Positions 8,640 to 16,524 of a stretch of DNA of 64,000 nucleotides are shown piece by piece. Origin of the DNA: Occultella aeris (lineage in GTDB: Bacteria > Actinomycetota > Actinomycetes > Actinomycetales > Beutenbergiaceae); contig NZ_CACRYJ010000053.1 of the NCBI RefSeq assembly GCF_902703175.1, positions 62,001 to 126,000 on the forward strand, read 5' to 3'. Position 1 is the stretch's first letter. The number at the start of each line of letters is the position of its first letter. Both the position numbers and the translations under genes were made by a program. The notes under the pieces were generated by a model, which saw only the letters and a program-made list of their open reading frames with translations, was not told the DNA's origin and did no database searches.

Positions 8640-9473
8640 TCACCGGCGCGGTTCCCAGCGCATCCACCGGCGGGTCGCGAGGACACCGAGCGCGGTCCAG
8701 GCGATCAGGACGATCAACGGCACCACGGCCTCGGCGAACGAACCCGCGAAGGCGACCTGGTCGCCGTCGGGCGTGACGCCGGTCAGGCCCAGGTTCAGCA
8801 GGGTGACCACCGGGAACAGCGGGGTCGCCTCGGCGATCACCTGCGCCGGCTCCGGGAGCAGCGAGAGCGGGAGGGTCAGCCCGCTGAAGAGCATGGTCAC
8901 CATCAGCACCGGCAACGTCGTGAGCTGGGCCGCCTCGACGGTCTTGGTGAGGCCGGAACTGGCGTAGCCCAGCCCGGCGAACATGGCGAAGCCGAGGCCG
9001 AGGGCGAGCACCACGAGGATCGGGTTGGTCAGCGGCGGCACCTCGATGACGCCGACAGCGGCGGCCAGGCCGAGCACCGCCTGGGCCAGGACGATGATGA
9101 GGGCCGGCATGCTCATCGCGACGAGGACCTCGAGGCGGCTGGACGTGCCGGAGGTGAGCCGCTTCAGGGTGAGTTCCTCGCGGCGAGCGACCGCGGTGGT
9201 GGTGAGGTTGTAGTAGGCCACGAACAGAAGGCCGAACGCGACCAGAGTCGTGAGCAGGGTGCCGCTGAACACGCCGGCCCCGGCCCCATCGGTGCGGTCA
9301 CCGATGACGCCCATCAGCAGCAGCACCATCAGGGGTGCGAGCGCGATCGCGTTGAAGAGCGTGGTCTTGTTGCGCCCGAGGAGCGTGATCTCCATCCTGG
9401 TCAGGGCCCGGGTCCGGGCGAGCGTGCCGGGGGTGAGGCGGGCTGCGGTGGTGGCCGTGGTCGCGGTACTCAT
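8640..9473 (-). CDS. ABC-2 type transporter permease (module 1)
   Basis: A 277-residue ABC-2 permease with six predicted helices: residues around 40-58 (LFNAIALAPLMVLLLMGVIG), 75-95 (LLTTLVAFGLLFVAYYNL), 118-145 (VAMSMPALIIVLAQAVLGLA), 155-175, 185-210 (VLMVTMLFSGLTLPLSLL) and 250-270 (EAVVPLIVLIAWTALGVL). The cytoplasmic segment VARREELTLKRLTSGTSS is the typical coupling region. Its ATG overlaps the stop of the ATPase gene as ATGA. With that ATPase it forms an exporter or flippase whose substrate is unknown; in similar modules the cargo is a drug, peptide or lipid. Confidence 0.9.
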   Translation of the reverse strand: MSTATTATTAARLTPGTLARTRALTRMEITLLGRNKTTLFNAIALAPLMVLLLMGVIGDRTDGAGAGVFSGTLLTTLVAFGLLFVAYYNLTTTAVARREELTLKRLTSGTSSRLEVLVAMSMPALIIVLAQAVLGLAAAVGVIEVPPLTNPILVVLALGLGFAMFAGLGYASSGLTKTVEAAQLTTLPVLMVTMLFSGLTLPLSLLPEPAQVIAEATPLFPVVTLLNLGLTGVTPDGDQVAFAGSFAEAVVPLIVLIAWTALGVLATRRWMRWEPRR

Positions 9474-10426
9474 GCGGGGACCTCCGAGAGATCGTGGGTG
9501 GGACGGCCGCCGGCGGCGATCGTCAGGAAGGCCTGCTCGAGCGATGCGGCCCGAGCGTCCAAGCCGTCCAGGGTGACGTCCTGGGCCTGCGACCAGTCGA
9601 GCAGGATCCGTAGATCCGCCTCCAGGCGCTGGGTGCGGATCAGGTGCCGGACGCCCCGGGCAGACTCGCTGGCGGAGTCGCGTCCGTGCAGGGGCGGCAA
9701 CGGTTGGCCGGTGGCGAGGGTGAAGGAGATGGTGGCCGGGGCGTCCGCGCCGATCTCGGCGGGCGTGCCCTCGGCGACCACGACACCCTCGTGCATGATG
9801 GCGATCCGGTCGGCGAGGTCCTCCGCCTCCTCGAGGTAGTGCGTGGTCAGGACCACCGTCACGCCGTCGGCCAGCATGGACCGCACGAGGTCCCACGCGT
9901 CCCGGCGGCTCTCCGGATCCAGCCCGGTGGTGGGTTCGTCCAGGAACAGCACCTGTGGTCTGCCCATGATGGCCAGCGCCAGGTCGAGCCGGCGGCGCTC
10001 GCCGCCGGACAGGCTCTTGACCGCCACGCCGGCACGGTGGGCGAGGCCGACGGCGGCGAGCACGTCCTCCGGCGGCATCGGCGCCGGGAGGGTGGCCGCC
10101 CAGGTGCGGGCCATCTCGACGACCCGCAGGTCGGACGGGAAGCCCGCCTCCTGGAGCATGATCCCGATGTGCGGGCGCACCTTGGCCCGGGCTGCGTAAG
10201 GGTCGTGCCCGAGCACGCGCACGTGGCCGTCGGTGGCGGGCGCGATGCCCTCCACGACCTCCATCAGTGAGGTCTTGCCGGCGCCGTTCGTGCCGAGCAG
10301 GGCGAACAGCTCGCCGCGCCGCACCCGCAGGTCCACGCCCCGGACGGCCTCGAACGCCGGGGCGCCGGGGGTGGAGGGGCGGTACCTGCGCCGCAGCCCG
10401 TCGATCGTGATGATGTTGGAGTCCAT
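9470..10426 (-). CDS. ABC transporter ATP-binding protein (module 1)
   Basis: A 318-residue ATPase of the DrrA/CcmA type. Walker A is LLGTNGAGKTSLMEVVEG, the Q-loop region is IGIMLQEAGFPSD, the signature is LSGGERRRLDLALAIMG, Walker B is VLFLDEPTTGLD and the H-loop is LTTHYLEEAE. The extra 80 or so C-terminal residues (TISFTLATG, ILLDWSQAQDVTLDGLDARA) are the usual regulatory tail of drug-exporter ATPases. It is the first gene of a four-gene minus-strand operon ending in a kinase and a regulator. GGGAG lies 9 nt before the ATG at 10426. The dyad at 10505-10520 is about 80 bp upstream. Confidence 0.93.
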   Translation of the reverse strand: MDSNIITIDGLRRRYRPSTPGAPAFEAVRGVDLRVRRGELFALLGTNGAGKTSLMEVVEGIAPATDGHVRVLGHDPYAARAKVRPHIGIMLQEAGFPSDLRVVEMARTWAATLPAPMPPEDVLAAVGLAHRAGVAVKSLSGGERRRLDLALAIMGRPQVLFLDEPTTGLDPESRRDAWDLVRSMLADGVTVVLTTHYLEEAEDLADRIAIMHEGVVVAEGTPAEIGADAPATISFTLATGQPLPPLHGRDSASESARGVRHLIRTQRLEADLRILLDWSQAQDVTLDGLDARAASLEQAFLTIAAGGRPTHDLSEVPA

Positions 10427-10504
10427 GGGTCCAGACTCCCGCCGGATCCGGCGCCGGCCCAGTGCGTGCCGTCACGACCCGAGCGCCCGGACGCACCGCC
10501 GGAC

Positions 10505-10520
10505 CATGAGAAATGTCATG
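10505..10520. promoter_or_regulatory. dyad upstream of module 1, candidate response-regulator site
   Basis: CATGA and TCATG form perfect 5-bp inverted arms around a 6-nt spacer. The core reads TGAG-AAAT-GTCA (10507-10518), close to the TGAC-N4-GTCA pattern at 14611 and 25076 beside the other two kinase/ABC modules. Binding by the NarL-type regulator is inferred from position and symmetry. Confidence 0.45.
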
Positions 10521-10999
10521 AGTGGGGCACCGGCTCCCGGGGGAGGGGAACCGGCGCCCCGCGCGGGCACGGGGGGAAAGTCGCGCCGCGCAGGCCACCC
10601 GGGCATCACGTCCCGGGTGACGGTCTCTCGAGGTCGTTGTCCAGGCGACCCCGCGGCACCCGTGGGTGCCTCATGACCTACCGTGCGCGACCCGGCTGGG
10701 AGATCCCTGGGAAACCGCTGGCATCCACCTGCCAGTCCGGTTGGGCACGCGGTCTGGCACGTCCAGCGCCCGCATGAGGCTGAACCGCTCCTGGTCCAAA
10801 CAGCCGGCCCTCGTCGAGAGTGCCATTCCGCGGCGCAGCCGGCCCATCTGCCGCACATCGGCACGCTCGTGTCCAGGCCCGGTCCCCGTCGCGTCCGAAG
10901 GTGTGGTTCTGCGGCGCATACGGGCTGTCCGGCGCAGAGTCGCGCTCGCGCCGCGTCGGGTGTGGGCGCCGTACGTGATGGGGACGCGAACTCCGGCTG
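10521..10999. other. gene-free stretch downstream of murA
   Basis: No reading frame here has convincing start sites or recognisable protein motifs. Two hairpins are visible: CACCCGGG/CCCGGGTG (10596-10603 and 10612-10619, 8-nt loop) and GGCACCC/GGGTGCC (10655-10661 and 10664-10670, 2-nt gap). Neither is followed by a T-tract. In some actinobacteria, such as mycobacteria, an rRNA operon follows murA, but no rRNA sequence is present here. The stretch may hold the 3' end of the murA transcript and the distal promoter of module 1. Confidence 0.4.
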
Positions 11000-12313
11000 C
11001 TAGTCCGTCTCGACCTTCGCGCCGAGTGCCTCGAGCTTGGCGGTGAAGTTCTCGTAGCCGCGGTTGATCAGCCCGATCCCCCGGACTCGCGAGGTGCCCT
11101 CGGCGGCAAGCGCCGCGATCAGGTGGGAGAAGCCGCCGCGCAGGTCCGGCACCTCGATGTCGGCGGCCCTCAGCGGGGTCGGACCGGAGACCACCGCGGA
11201 GTGCAGGAAGTTGCGCTGGCCGAAGCGGCACTGCAGGCCGCCCAGGCACTCCCGGTAGACCTGGATGGTCGCACCCATCCGGACCAGGGCGTCGGTGAAC
11301 CCGAACCGCTTCTCGTAGACCGTCTCGTGCACGATCGACAGGCCGGCCGCCTGGGTCAGGGCGACGACGAGGGGCTGCTGCCAGTCGGTCATGAACCCGG
11401 GGTGCACGTCCGTCTCCAGGACGATCGAGTTCAGGTCGGTGCCGGGGTGGCGGAACCGGATCCCGCCGTCGTCGATGTCGAACGCGCCGCCGACCTTGCG
11501 GAACGTGTTCAGGAACGTCATCATGTCTGCCTGCCGGGCGCCGCGCACGTACACGTCACCGCGGGTGGCGAGGGCAGCCGAGGCCCACGAGGCCGCCTCG
11601 ATCCGGTCCGGCAGCGCGGTGTGGGTGAACCCGCCGAGGCGGTCCACCCCCTCCACGCGGATGGTCCGGTCGGTGTCCACGGAGATGATGGCGCCCATCC
11701 GCTGCAGCACGGCGATCAGGTCCATGATCTCGGGCTCGATGGCAGCGTTGCGGAGCTCGGTCAGACCTTGGGCCCGGACCGCCGTGAGCAACAGTTGCTC
11801 GGTGGCACCGACACTCGGGTACGGGAGCTCGACCTTGGTGCCGTGCAGCCCGCGCGGGGCGGTGATCAGGATGCCGGTGTCCAGCTTGTCCACCTGGGCG
11901 CCGAACTGGCGCAGGATGCCAAGGTGGTAGTCGATCGGCCGGTCCCCGATCCGGCAGCCGCCGAGGTCGGGGATGAACGCCTCACCGAGACGGTGCACGA
12001 GCGGACCGCAGAGCAGGATCGGGATCCGGCTGGAACCGGCGTGGGTGTCGATGTCCGCCTTGTGCGCAGACTCGACATTGCGCGGGTCGAGGCGGATCAC
12101 GCCGCCCTGGACGTCGCGCTCGACAATCACCCCGTGCAGCTTGAGCAGGCCACTGACGACGTTGACGTCACTGATGTCCGGGATGTTGCGCAGCTCACTC
12201 GGTTCTTCACCCAGCAGCGCCGCGACCATCGCCTTGGAGACGAAGTTCTTCGCCCCACGGACCGTGATCTCGCCAGACAGCGGCGACCCGCCATGCACCC
12301 GAAGCTGATTCAT
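11000..12313 (-). CDS. murA: UDP-N-acetylglucosamine 1-carboxyvinyltransferase
   Basis: A 437-residue EPT/RTPC-fold enzyme catalysing the first committed step of peptidoglycan synthesis, transfer of enolpyruvate from PEP to UDP-GlcNAc in the cytoplasm. The PEP-binding lysine lies in VRGAKNFVSKAMVAALL. The active-site loop GGCRIGDRPIDYHL retains the catalytic cysteine, the target of fosfomycin, unlike the Asp version of mycobacteria. HPGFMTDWQQPLVVALTQA and EVPDLRGGFSHLIAALAAEG are further family signatures. The ATG at 12313 has GAGGATGAG just upstream; a longer frame to 12352 has no ribosome-binding signal. A TACCCT -10 candidate lies at 12373-12378. The gene stands alone, with no operon partner in the same direction. 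Confidence 0.96.
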   Translation of the reverse strand: MNQLRVHGGSPLSGEITVRGAKNFVSKAMVAALLGEEPSELRNIPDISDVNVVSGLLKLHGVIVERDVQGGVIRLDPRNVESAHKADIDTHAGSSRIPILLCGPLVHRLGEAFIPDLGGCRIGDRPIDYHLGILRQFGAQVDKLDTGILITAPRGLHGTKVELPYPSVGATEQLLLTAVRAQGLTELRNAAIEPEIMDLIAVLQRMGAIISVDTDRTIRVEGVDRLGGFTHTALPDRIEAASWASAALATRGDVYVRGARQADMMTFLNTFRKVGGAFDIDDGGIRFRHPGTDLNSIVLETDVHPGFMTDWQQPLVVALTQAAGLSIVHETVYEKRFGFTDALVRMGATIQVYRECLGGLQCRFGQRNFLHSAVVSGPTPLRAADIEVPDLRGGFSHLIAALAAEGTSRVRGIGLINRGYENFTAKLEALGAKVETD

Positions 12314-12462
12314 CCACTCATCCTCACGTCGGAACCCCGACCTCACTCCCACCGTGCGGCGGGCGACCGATCAAGGGTACGACGTGTGCCCGGATGCGCC
12401 CGGCAACCGCGCGTGAGCGCCCTCGATCGGAACTCACGGCGGCGGTGTCATCCGGGCCGGGA

Positions 12463-13158
12463 TCAGGTGGGTGCTACCAGACCCGCGCGGTGCGCGAGAA
12501 CCGCGGCCTGCACCCGGTTCTCCACACCGAGCTTCACCAGGATCGCGCTGACGTACCCCTTGACGGTCCCCTCCGTCAGGTGCAGCTCGCGACCCACCTG
12601 GGCGTTCGAGGAGCCGGCCGCGAGGAGCGCCAGCACGTCCCTCTCGCGCTCGGTGAGCACCGCCACCCGGGCCCGGTCGTCAGCCGCGGCCGGTGCCCCT
12701 GCGATCCGGAATCGGTCGATCACCCGGCGGGCCACGCGCGGCGAGAGGTACGCGGCGCCGTCTGCGACAGCGTGCACCGCCGTCACCAGTTCGCGCGGGT
12801 CGGAGGCCTTGAGCAGGAAGCCGGACGCGCCGCCCTCAAGGGCGTCGGCGATATAGGAGTCCTCGCCGAACGTGGTCAGCATCACCACCCGGGCGTCCTG
12901 ACCGAGACCGACGATCTCGCGACAGGCCATGAGCCCGTCGAGCATCGGCATCCGGATGTCCATCAGGACCACGTCCGGTCGCTTGCGACGCGTGAGGTCG
13001 ACGGCGGCGCGCCCGTCGGCGGCCTCGTCGACGACCTCGATCGTGGGATCCGAGGCCAGCACCGCCCGTATGCCCGCGCGGATCATGGCCTCGTCATCGA
13101 CGATCAGCACCCGGACCGCTCGGTCGGCGGCGATCCCACCCGGGTCGGTGCCCGTCAT
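12463..13158 (-). CDS. NarL/LuxR-type response regulator (module 2)
   Basis: A 231-residue response regulator. The receiver has the acidic pair LIVDDEAM, the phospho-acceptor Asp in VVLMDIRMPMLDG, the switch Thr in VVMLTTFGED and the lysine in GFLLKASDP. The C-terminal HTH reads AVLTERERDVLALLAAGSSN and TEGTVKGYVSAILVKLGV. Residues 1-17 (MTGTDPGGIAADRAVRV) are an extra N-terminal segment before the first strand. Its ATG overlaps the stop of the kinase gene as ATGA. It probably acts on the divergent ABC operon at 14704 through the CTGAC-CTTC-GTCAG dyad between the two transcription units (inference). Confidence 0.92.
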   Translation of the reverse strand: MTGTDPGGIAADRAVRVLIVDDEAMIRAGIRAVLASDPTIEVVDEAADGRAAVDLTRRKRPDVVLMDIRMPMLDGLMACREIVGLGQDARVVMLTTFGEDSYIADALEGGASGFLLKASDPRELVTAVHAVADGAAYLSPRVARRVIDRFRIAGAPAAADDRARVAVLTERERDVLALLAAGSSNAQVGRELHLTEGTVKGYVSAILVKLGVENRVQAAVLAHRAGLVAPT

Positions 13159-14540
13159 CGAGGGCCGTCCGGGGTGAGCCTGTCGGTGGCCACCACGACA
13201 CCCTCGTCGAAGCAGATCCGGAAGATGTCCGAGCCGAGGTCGAGGGCGTGGCTGCGAGCGAGGTAGAACTCGCACTCGCTCGGCTCGGGCGCCGGTGGGA
13301 TCGGCACCGGCACACCCTCGAGCGGAATGCTGCGGGGTGGGAGCAGGTCGGCGATCTCCGTGCGCTCATCACCGGTCTCGATCTGGTTGAACGCTGCCGG
13401 CGCGAGGCCGGTGGTGCGCACGGTGAGTACCTGCAGCACCAGTAGCGCCGCGGCCAGGAGGCAAGCGAGCGCCAGCGGGATCATCGCGGTCTGCCACTGG
13501 CGGCGCCGTTCCTGGCGGCGGGCGTGTGCCACGATCCGGTCCGTCGCCCGATCATCTTCCGGAGCCGGCGTCCCCTGTGGCGTGGACCGGGGAACGTGGG
13601 CGATCACCTCGAACCCTGCCGCGCGCGGGCCGGCGTCGAGGTGGCCCCCGGCGAGCCGGACCCGCTCGCTCAGGCCGATCAGCCCCTGGCCTGCGCGTGA
13701 CGACGGTGGTTCACCCACCGGATGTGCGGTGCTGGGCTCGTTGACGACCGACACCGAGACCGGGTCCTCGGTCGCGTCGATGGTCACCCTGACGGCCGCG
13801 CCGGGCGCGTGCCGGGCCGCGTTCGTGAGCGCCTCCTGCACCACTCGGTGCGCGACCCGCTCGAGGGACGGCGGCAATTCGCCGACCCGTCGCAACCGCA
13901 CCGGTGCGCCGGCACGCTCGGCACGCGCGACCAGGTCGTCGACGCTCTCGTGCCCCGGCACGTACGAGGCGCCGGTCCCGTCCTCACGCAGCAACTCGAC
14001 GACCGTGTGCAGCCGGTCCGTGGCGGCCACGGCCCGGGAGCGCACCTCGGCAGCCGCCTCCCGCACGCGGGGCGGGGCGTCCGGGGCCAGTTCGAGTGCG
14101 CCGCTGCCGAGGGCGATCATCGCGAGGTCGTGCCCGATCGTGTCATGCACCTCCTGCGCGATCCGTGCTCGCTCGCGCAGCCGGGCCTGGTCCGAGACGA
14201 TCTCCCGCAGCCGCAGCCGCTGCTCCTCGCGCAGGCGCAAGTACCGTCCGATCCACCACGGCAGGATGAGCCCGGCGAACTGGGCGATGACGGACACGAG
14301 CCACTCGGACAGAAAGGCGTCGGGGCTCCGCAGCCACGTCGCGAACAGATTGATGAGCGCGCCTATCCCGAATGCGATCAGCGCCATTCTCAGGGAGTGC
14401 ATTCTGCGACCCACGAAGAAGGCGAGCGCAATCAGGACCGGAACGACGAGCAGGCCGGCATTGCCGGTACCGAGGGGAAGCAGCACCGCCGCGACCACCA
14501 ACGCCACGCCCAGGAGGCGCTCACTTGGCTGGCCGCTCAT
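13155..14540 (-). CDS. sensor histidine kinase with an unusual C-terminal extracytoplasmic domain (module 2)
   Basis: A 461-residue HisKA_3-type kinase. N-terminal helices fill residues 8-100 (LLGVALVVAAVLLPLG, LLVVPVLIALAFFVG, MALIAFGIGALINLFA, WLVSVIAQFAGLILPWWIG). The H-box is RIAQEVHDTIGHDLAMIALG, the N-box is VVQEALTNAARHAPG and the G-box is GQGLIGLSERVRLAGG. Unlike modules 1 and 3, the protein continues beyond the ATPase domain with a basic stretch (AHARRQERRRQ), a further membrane helix at 349-374 (MIPLALACLLAAALLVLQVL) and an 87-residue tail containing two cysteines (SECEFYLARS, FRICFDEG) that should lie outside the membrane. The tail could be the sensing part. It is divergent from the ABC operon at 14704. 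Confidence 0.9.
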   Translation of the reverse strand: MSGQPSERLLGVALVVAAVLLPLGTGNAGLLVVPVLIALAFFVGRRMHSLRMALIAFGIGALINLFATWLRSPDAFLSEWLVSVIAQFAGLILPWWIGRYLRLREEQRLRLREIVSDQARLRERARIAQEVHDTIGHDLAMIALGSGALELAPDAPPRVREAAAEVRSRAVAATDRLHTVVELLREDGTGASYVPGHESVDDLVARAERAGAPVRLRRVGELPPSLERVAHRVVQEALTNAARHAPGAAVRVTIDATEDPVSVSVVNEPSTAHPVGEPPSSRAGQGLIGLSERVRLAGGHLDAGPRAAGFEVIAHVPRSTPQGTPAPEDDRATDRIVAHARRQERRRQWQTAMIPLALACLLAAALLVLQVLTVRTTGLAPAAFNQIETGDERTEIADLLPPRSIPLEGVPVPIPPAPEPSECEFYLARSHALDLGSDIFRICFDEGVVVATDRLTPDGPR

Positions 14541-14610
14541 CCGGAAAGGCTAACAGCCGCAACGCCGCGGCCGACATCCGTCGCTGGGCGGAGGCCCGGG
14601 TCCGCCGCCC

Positions 14611-14624
14611 CTGACCTTCGTCAG
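14611..14624. promoter_or_regulatory. dyad CTGAC-CTTC-GTCAG between module 2 units
   Basis: A perfect inverted repeat with 5-bp arms and a 4-nt spacer, the classical shape of a NarL/LuxR-type response-regulator site. It lies 70 bp from the kinase start and 93 bp from the ABC ATPase start, upstream of the -10 TAATCT at 14672. Binding by the module 2 regulator is inferred. Confidence 0.5.
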
Positions 14625-14671
14625 GTGGGGGTGCTGACGTTCGGCCGTGGCGACGCCTGTCGCGTGTTCCT

Positions 14672-14677
14672 TAATCT
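14672..14677 (+). promoter_or_regulatory. leaderless-type -10 element of the module 2 ABC operon
   Basis: TAATCT followed by exactly 6 nt and an ATG at 14684. That ATG opens a 7-codon mini-ORF rather than the transporter gene itself, which begins 20 nt further on. Confidence 0.5.
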
Positions 14678-14683
14678 CGATCC

Positions 14684-14707
14684 ATGATGACCGGAACACT
14701 CAGATGA
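14684..14707 (+). CDS. 7-codon leaderless leader ORF coupled to the ABC ATPase gene
   Basis: ATG-ATG-ACC-GGA-ACA-CTC-AGA-TGA encodes MMTGTLR. The first ATG is 6 nt after -10 TAATCT, so the transcript should begin at it. The TGA stop overlaps the ATPase ATG as ATGA, which would feed terminating ribosomes into the transporter gene; the ATPase has only a weak Shine-Dalgarno (GGAA). The NRPS-like gene at 45266 has the same arrangement with the same length and offset. Translation is not proven. Confidence 0.4.
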   Translation: MMTGTLR

Positions 14708-15633
14708 TCGAATTGGATGGCCTCACGAAGGCCTATGGACCGAAGAAGGCGGTCGACAATCTGACCGTGAATATACAGCCCGGAAAGGTGACGGGATTCC
14801 TGGGGCCGAATGGCGCCGGGAAATCGACGACCATGCGCATGGTTCTGGGCCTCGACCGGACGACCGCCGGCCGCGCGCGGATCACGGGTCGACGGTATGT
14901 CGACCTGGTCGACCCGTTGCGAACGGTCGGAGCCGTTCTCGACGGCCGGGCAGGCCACCCCGGGCAGTCCGCCCGCAGCCACCTCCTCGGCATCGCCCGG
15001 AGCAACGGGCTGGCCCGTGGCCGGGTCCCCGCCGTCCTCGAGACCGTCGGCCTCGGCGCGGTCGGGAACAAGCGGCTGGGCACCTTCTCGCTCGGCATGA
15101 CGCAACGCCTCGGGATCGCCGCCGCGCTCCTCGGCGATCCCGCGGTCCTGCTCCTGGACGAACCGGTGAACGGCCTCGACCCGGACGGGGTGCTCTGGAT
15201 CCGTGGGCTGATGCGCTCGCTCGCGGCGCAGGGCCGCACCGTGCTCGTGTCCAGCCACCTGCTCTCGGAGATGCAGGACACCGCCGATCACCTCGTGATC
15301 ATCACCAGGGGCCGGTTGGTGGCGGACGAGCCGATGACCACCCTCCTCGCGAAGCGAAGCGCCCGCGCCGCCACCATCCGCACACCACAGGCACCGGCAT
15401 TCGCGGCAGTGCTCGAGCGAGCGGGGATGTCGGTCACGACCGGCGCGGATCCCGCCCTGCACGTGACCGGCGAGGGCCTCGAGGAGATCGGCGCCCTTGC
15501 CTTCGAGCACGGTCACCAGTTGGACGAACTCTCGTTCCGCCGTCCCTCCCTCGAGGAGGCCTACCTCGACCTGACCGGCGCGGACCTGGAGTACACGAGC
15601 AGACCCGTCGGGTCGCCGAAGGAGCCCACATGA
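14704..15633 (+). CDS. ABC transporter ATP-binding protein (module 2)
   Basis: A 309-residue ATPase of the bacitracin/lantibiotic-type ABC-2 family. Walker A is FLGPNGAGKSTTMRMVLG, the signature is the FSLGMTQRLGIAAALLG variant typical of BcrA-like proteins, Walker B is VLLLDEPVNGLD, and the H-loop is VLVSSHLLSEMQD. The C-terminal 90 residues are the usual regulatory tail. The ATG at 14704 overlaps the stop of a 7-codon mini-ORF. An alternative upstream in-frame GTG at 14647 lies before the -10 element and so is unlikely to be used. The stop overlaps the permease start. The regulator and kinase are divergent, so this is probably a sensor-controlled exporter for a cell-wall-active compound (inference). 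Confidence 0.93.
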   Translation: MIELDGLTKAYGPKKAVDNLTVNIQPGKVTGFLGPNGAGKSTTMRMVLGLDRTTAGRARITGRRYVDLVDPLRTVGAVLDGRAGHPGQSARSHLLGIARSNGLARGRVPAVLETVGLGAVGNKRLGTFSLGMTQRLGIAAALLGDPAVLLLDEPVNGLDPDGVLWIRGLMRSLAAQGRTVLVSSHLLSEMQDTADHLVIITRGRLVADEPMTTLLAKRSARAATIRTPQAPAFAAVLERAGMSVTTGADPALHVTGEGLEEIGALAFEHGHQLDELSFRRPSLEEAYLDLTGADLEYTSRPVGSPKEPT

Positions 15634-16448
15634 GCAGCACGCACACCACGACGACCCCGAACCGGCTGCTCGGACCGCCCTCCGAGCGGGGACGGGCGCA
15701 TCGCTGGGGTTCGGCGATCGCGTTCGAGTGGACCAAGCTGACCGGTGTCCGCTCGACCCTGTGGTTGGTCGTGACCGGCACACTGCTGACCCTGGGCGGC
15801 ACGCTCCTGATCGGCGCCTCCGCACGAGCGAGCGGAGAGAACGGATTCGAGACGGCGGCGCCGGCTCCGCTGTTCGCCGTGCAGACGATCTCGTTCACCC
15901 AGGTCGCGGTGCTGCTCGTGGCCGTGTTCGCCTTCACCGCCGAGTACTCGAGCGGCTCGATCCGGACCACGCTGCTGAGCGTCCCGGGCCGCGGCCGCGT
16001 GCTGATCGCGAAGTCCGTCGTGCTCGCGGCGATGTCGGTGGTCATCGGTTCCGCACTGGTCCTCCTCGGCACGCTCACCGCCGCTGCGGCCGCGGCCGAG
16101 TACGGCACCTTCACGGGTCCGCAGCTCGGGCACGCCGTGCTCGGCACCGCAGCCTCGCTGGCCCTGACGAGCGTGTTCGTGCTCGGTATAGCCGCGGCGC
16201 TGCGGAGCACGGCCGGCACCATCCTGACCATGTTCGTGGTCCTGTACGCCCTCAGCAGCGTGCTGCCGATCTTCGGCCAGGACTGGCTCACCGACCTGGT
16301 GAAGTACCTGCCCGGCACGGCGGCCGGAGTCCTGGTGACGAACGCCGCCGACCCGTATGGCTGGGCGACTGCCCTGGCGGTGCTGGCCGGGTGGGCCGGC
16401 GCGGGTCTCGGCGTCGGCTACCTGGCCCTGCGCTACCGCGACATCTGA
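15630..16448 (+). CDS. ABC-2 type transporter permease (module 2)
   Basis: A 272-residue permease whose ATG overlaps the ATPase stop as ATGA. It has six predicted helices: residues 45-65 (LWLVVTGTLLTLGGTLLIGA), 85-110 (ISFTQVAVLLVAVFAFTAEY), 130-158 (VVLAAMSVVIGSALVLLGTL), 168-190 (VLGTAASLALTSVFVLGIAA), 195-215 and 243-265. The motif EYSSGSIRTTLLSVPGRGRV, with its acidic and basic residues between helices 2 and 3, is the hallmark of BcrB/NatB-like ABC-2 permeases. A strong bidirectional terminator follows directly. The substrate is unknown. Confidence 0.9.
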   Translation: MSSTHTTTTPNRLLGPPSERGRAHRWGSAIAFEWTKLTGVRSTLWLVVTGTLLTLGGTLLIGASARASGENGFETAAPAPLFAVQTISFTQVAVLLVAVFAFTAEYSSGSIRTTLLSVPGRGRVLIAKSVVLAAMSVVIGSALVLLGTLTAAAAAAEYGTFTGPQLGHAVLGTAASLALTSVFVLGIAAALRSTAGTILTMFVVLYALSSVLPIFGQDWLTDLVKYLPGTAAGVLVTNAADPYGWATALAVLAGWAGAGLGVGYLALRYRDI

Positions 16449-16470
16449 ACGCGCTCGGGCACGCCGACGC

Positions 16471-16512
16471 GGAAGGTCCCGCTCACGTCATGCGATATGA
16501 GCGGGACCTTCC
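16471..16512. terminator. bidirectional hairpin terminator
   Basis: A perfect 15-bp stem, GGAAGGTCCCGCTCA with TGAGCGGGACCTTCC, encloses a 12-nt loop. It sits between the convergent ABC permease and leuD genes and can end transcription from both sides. There is no long T-tract, as is usual in high-GC actinobacteria. Confidence 0.85.
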
Positions 16513-16524
16513 ACACCCGGTGAG

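Noticed and set aside
10500-11000. rRNA operon expected after murA in some actinobacteria
   Set aside because: The sequence after murA shows none of the conserved 16S rRNA segments.
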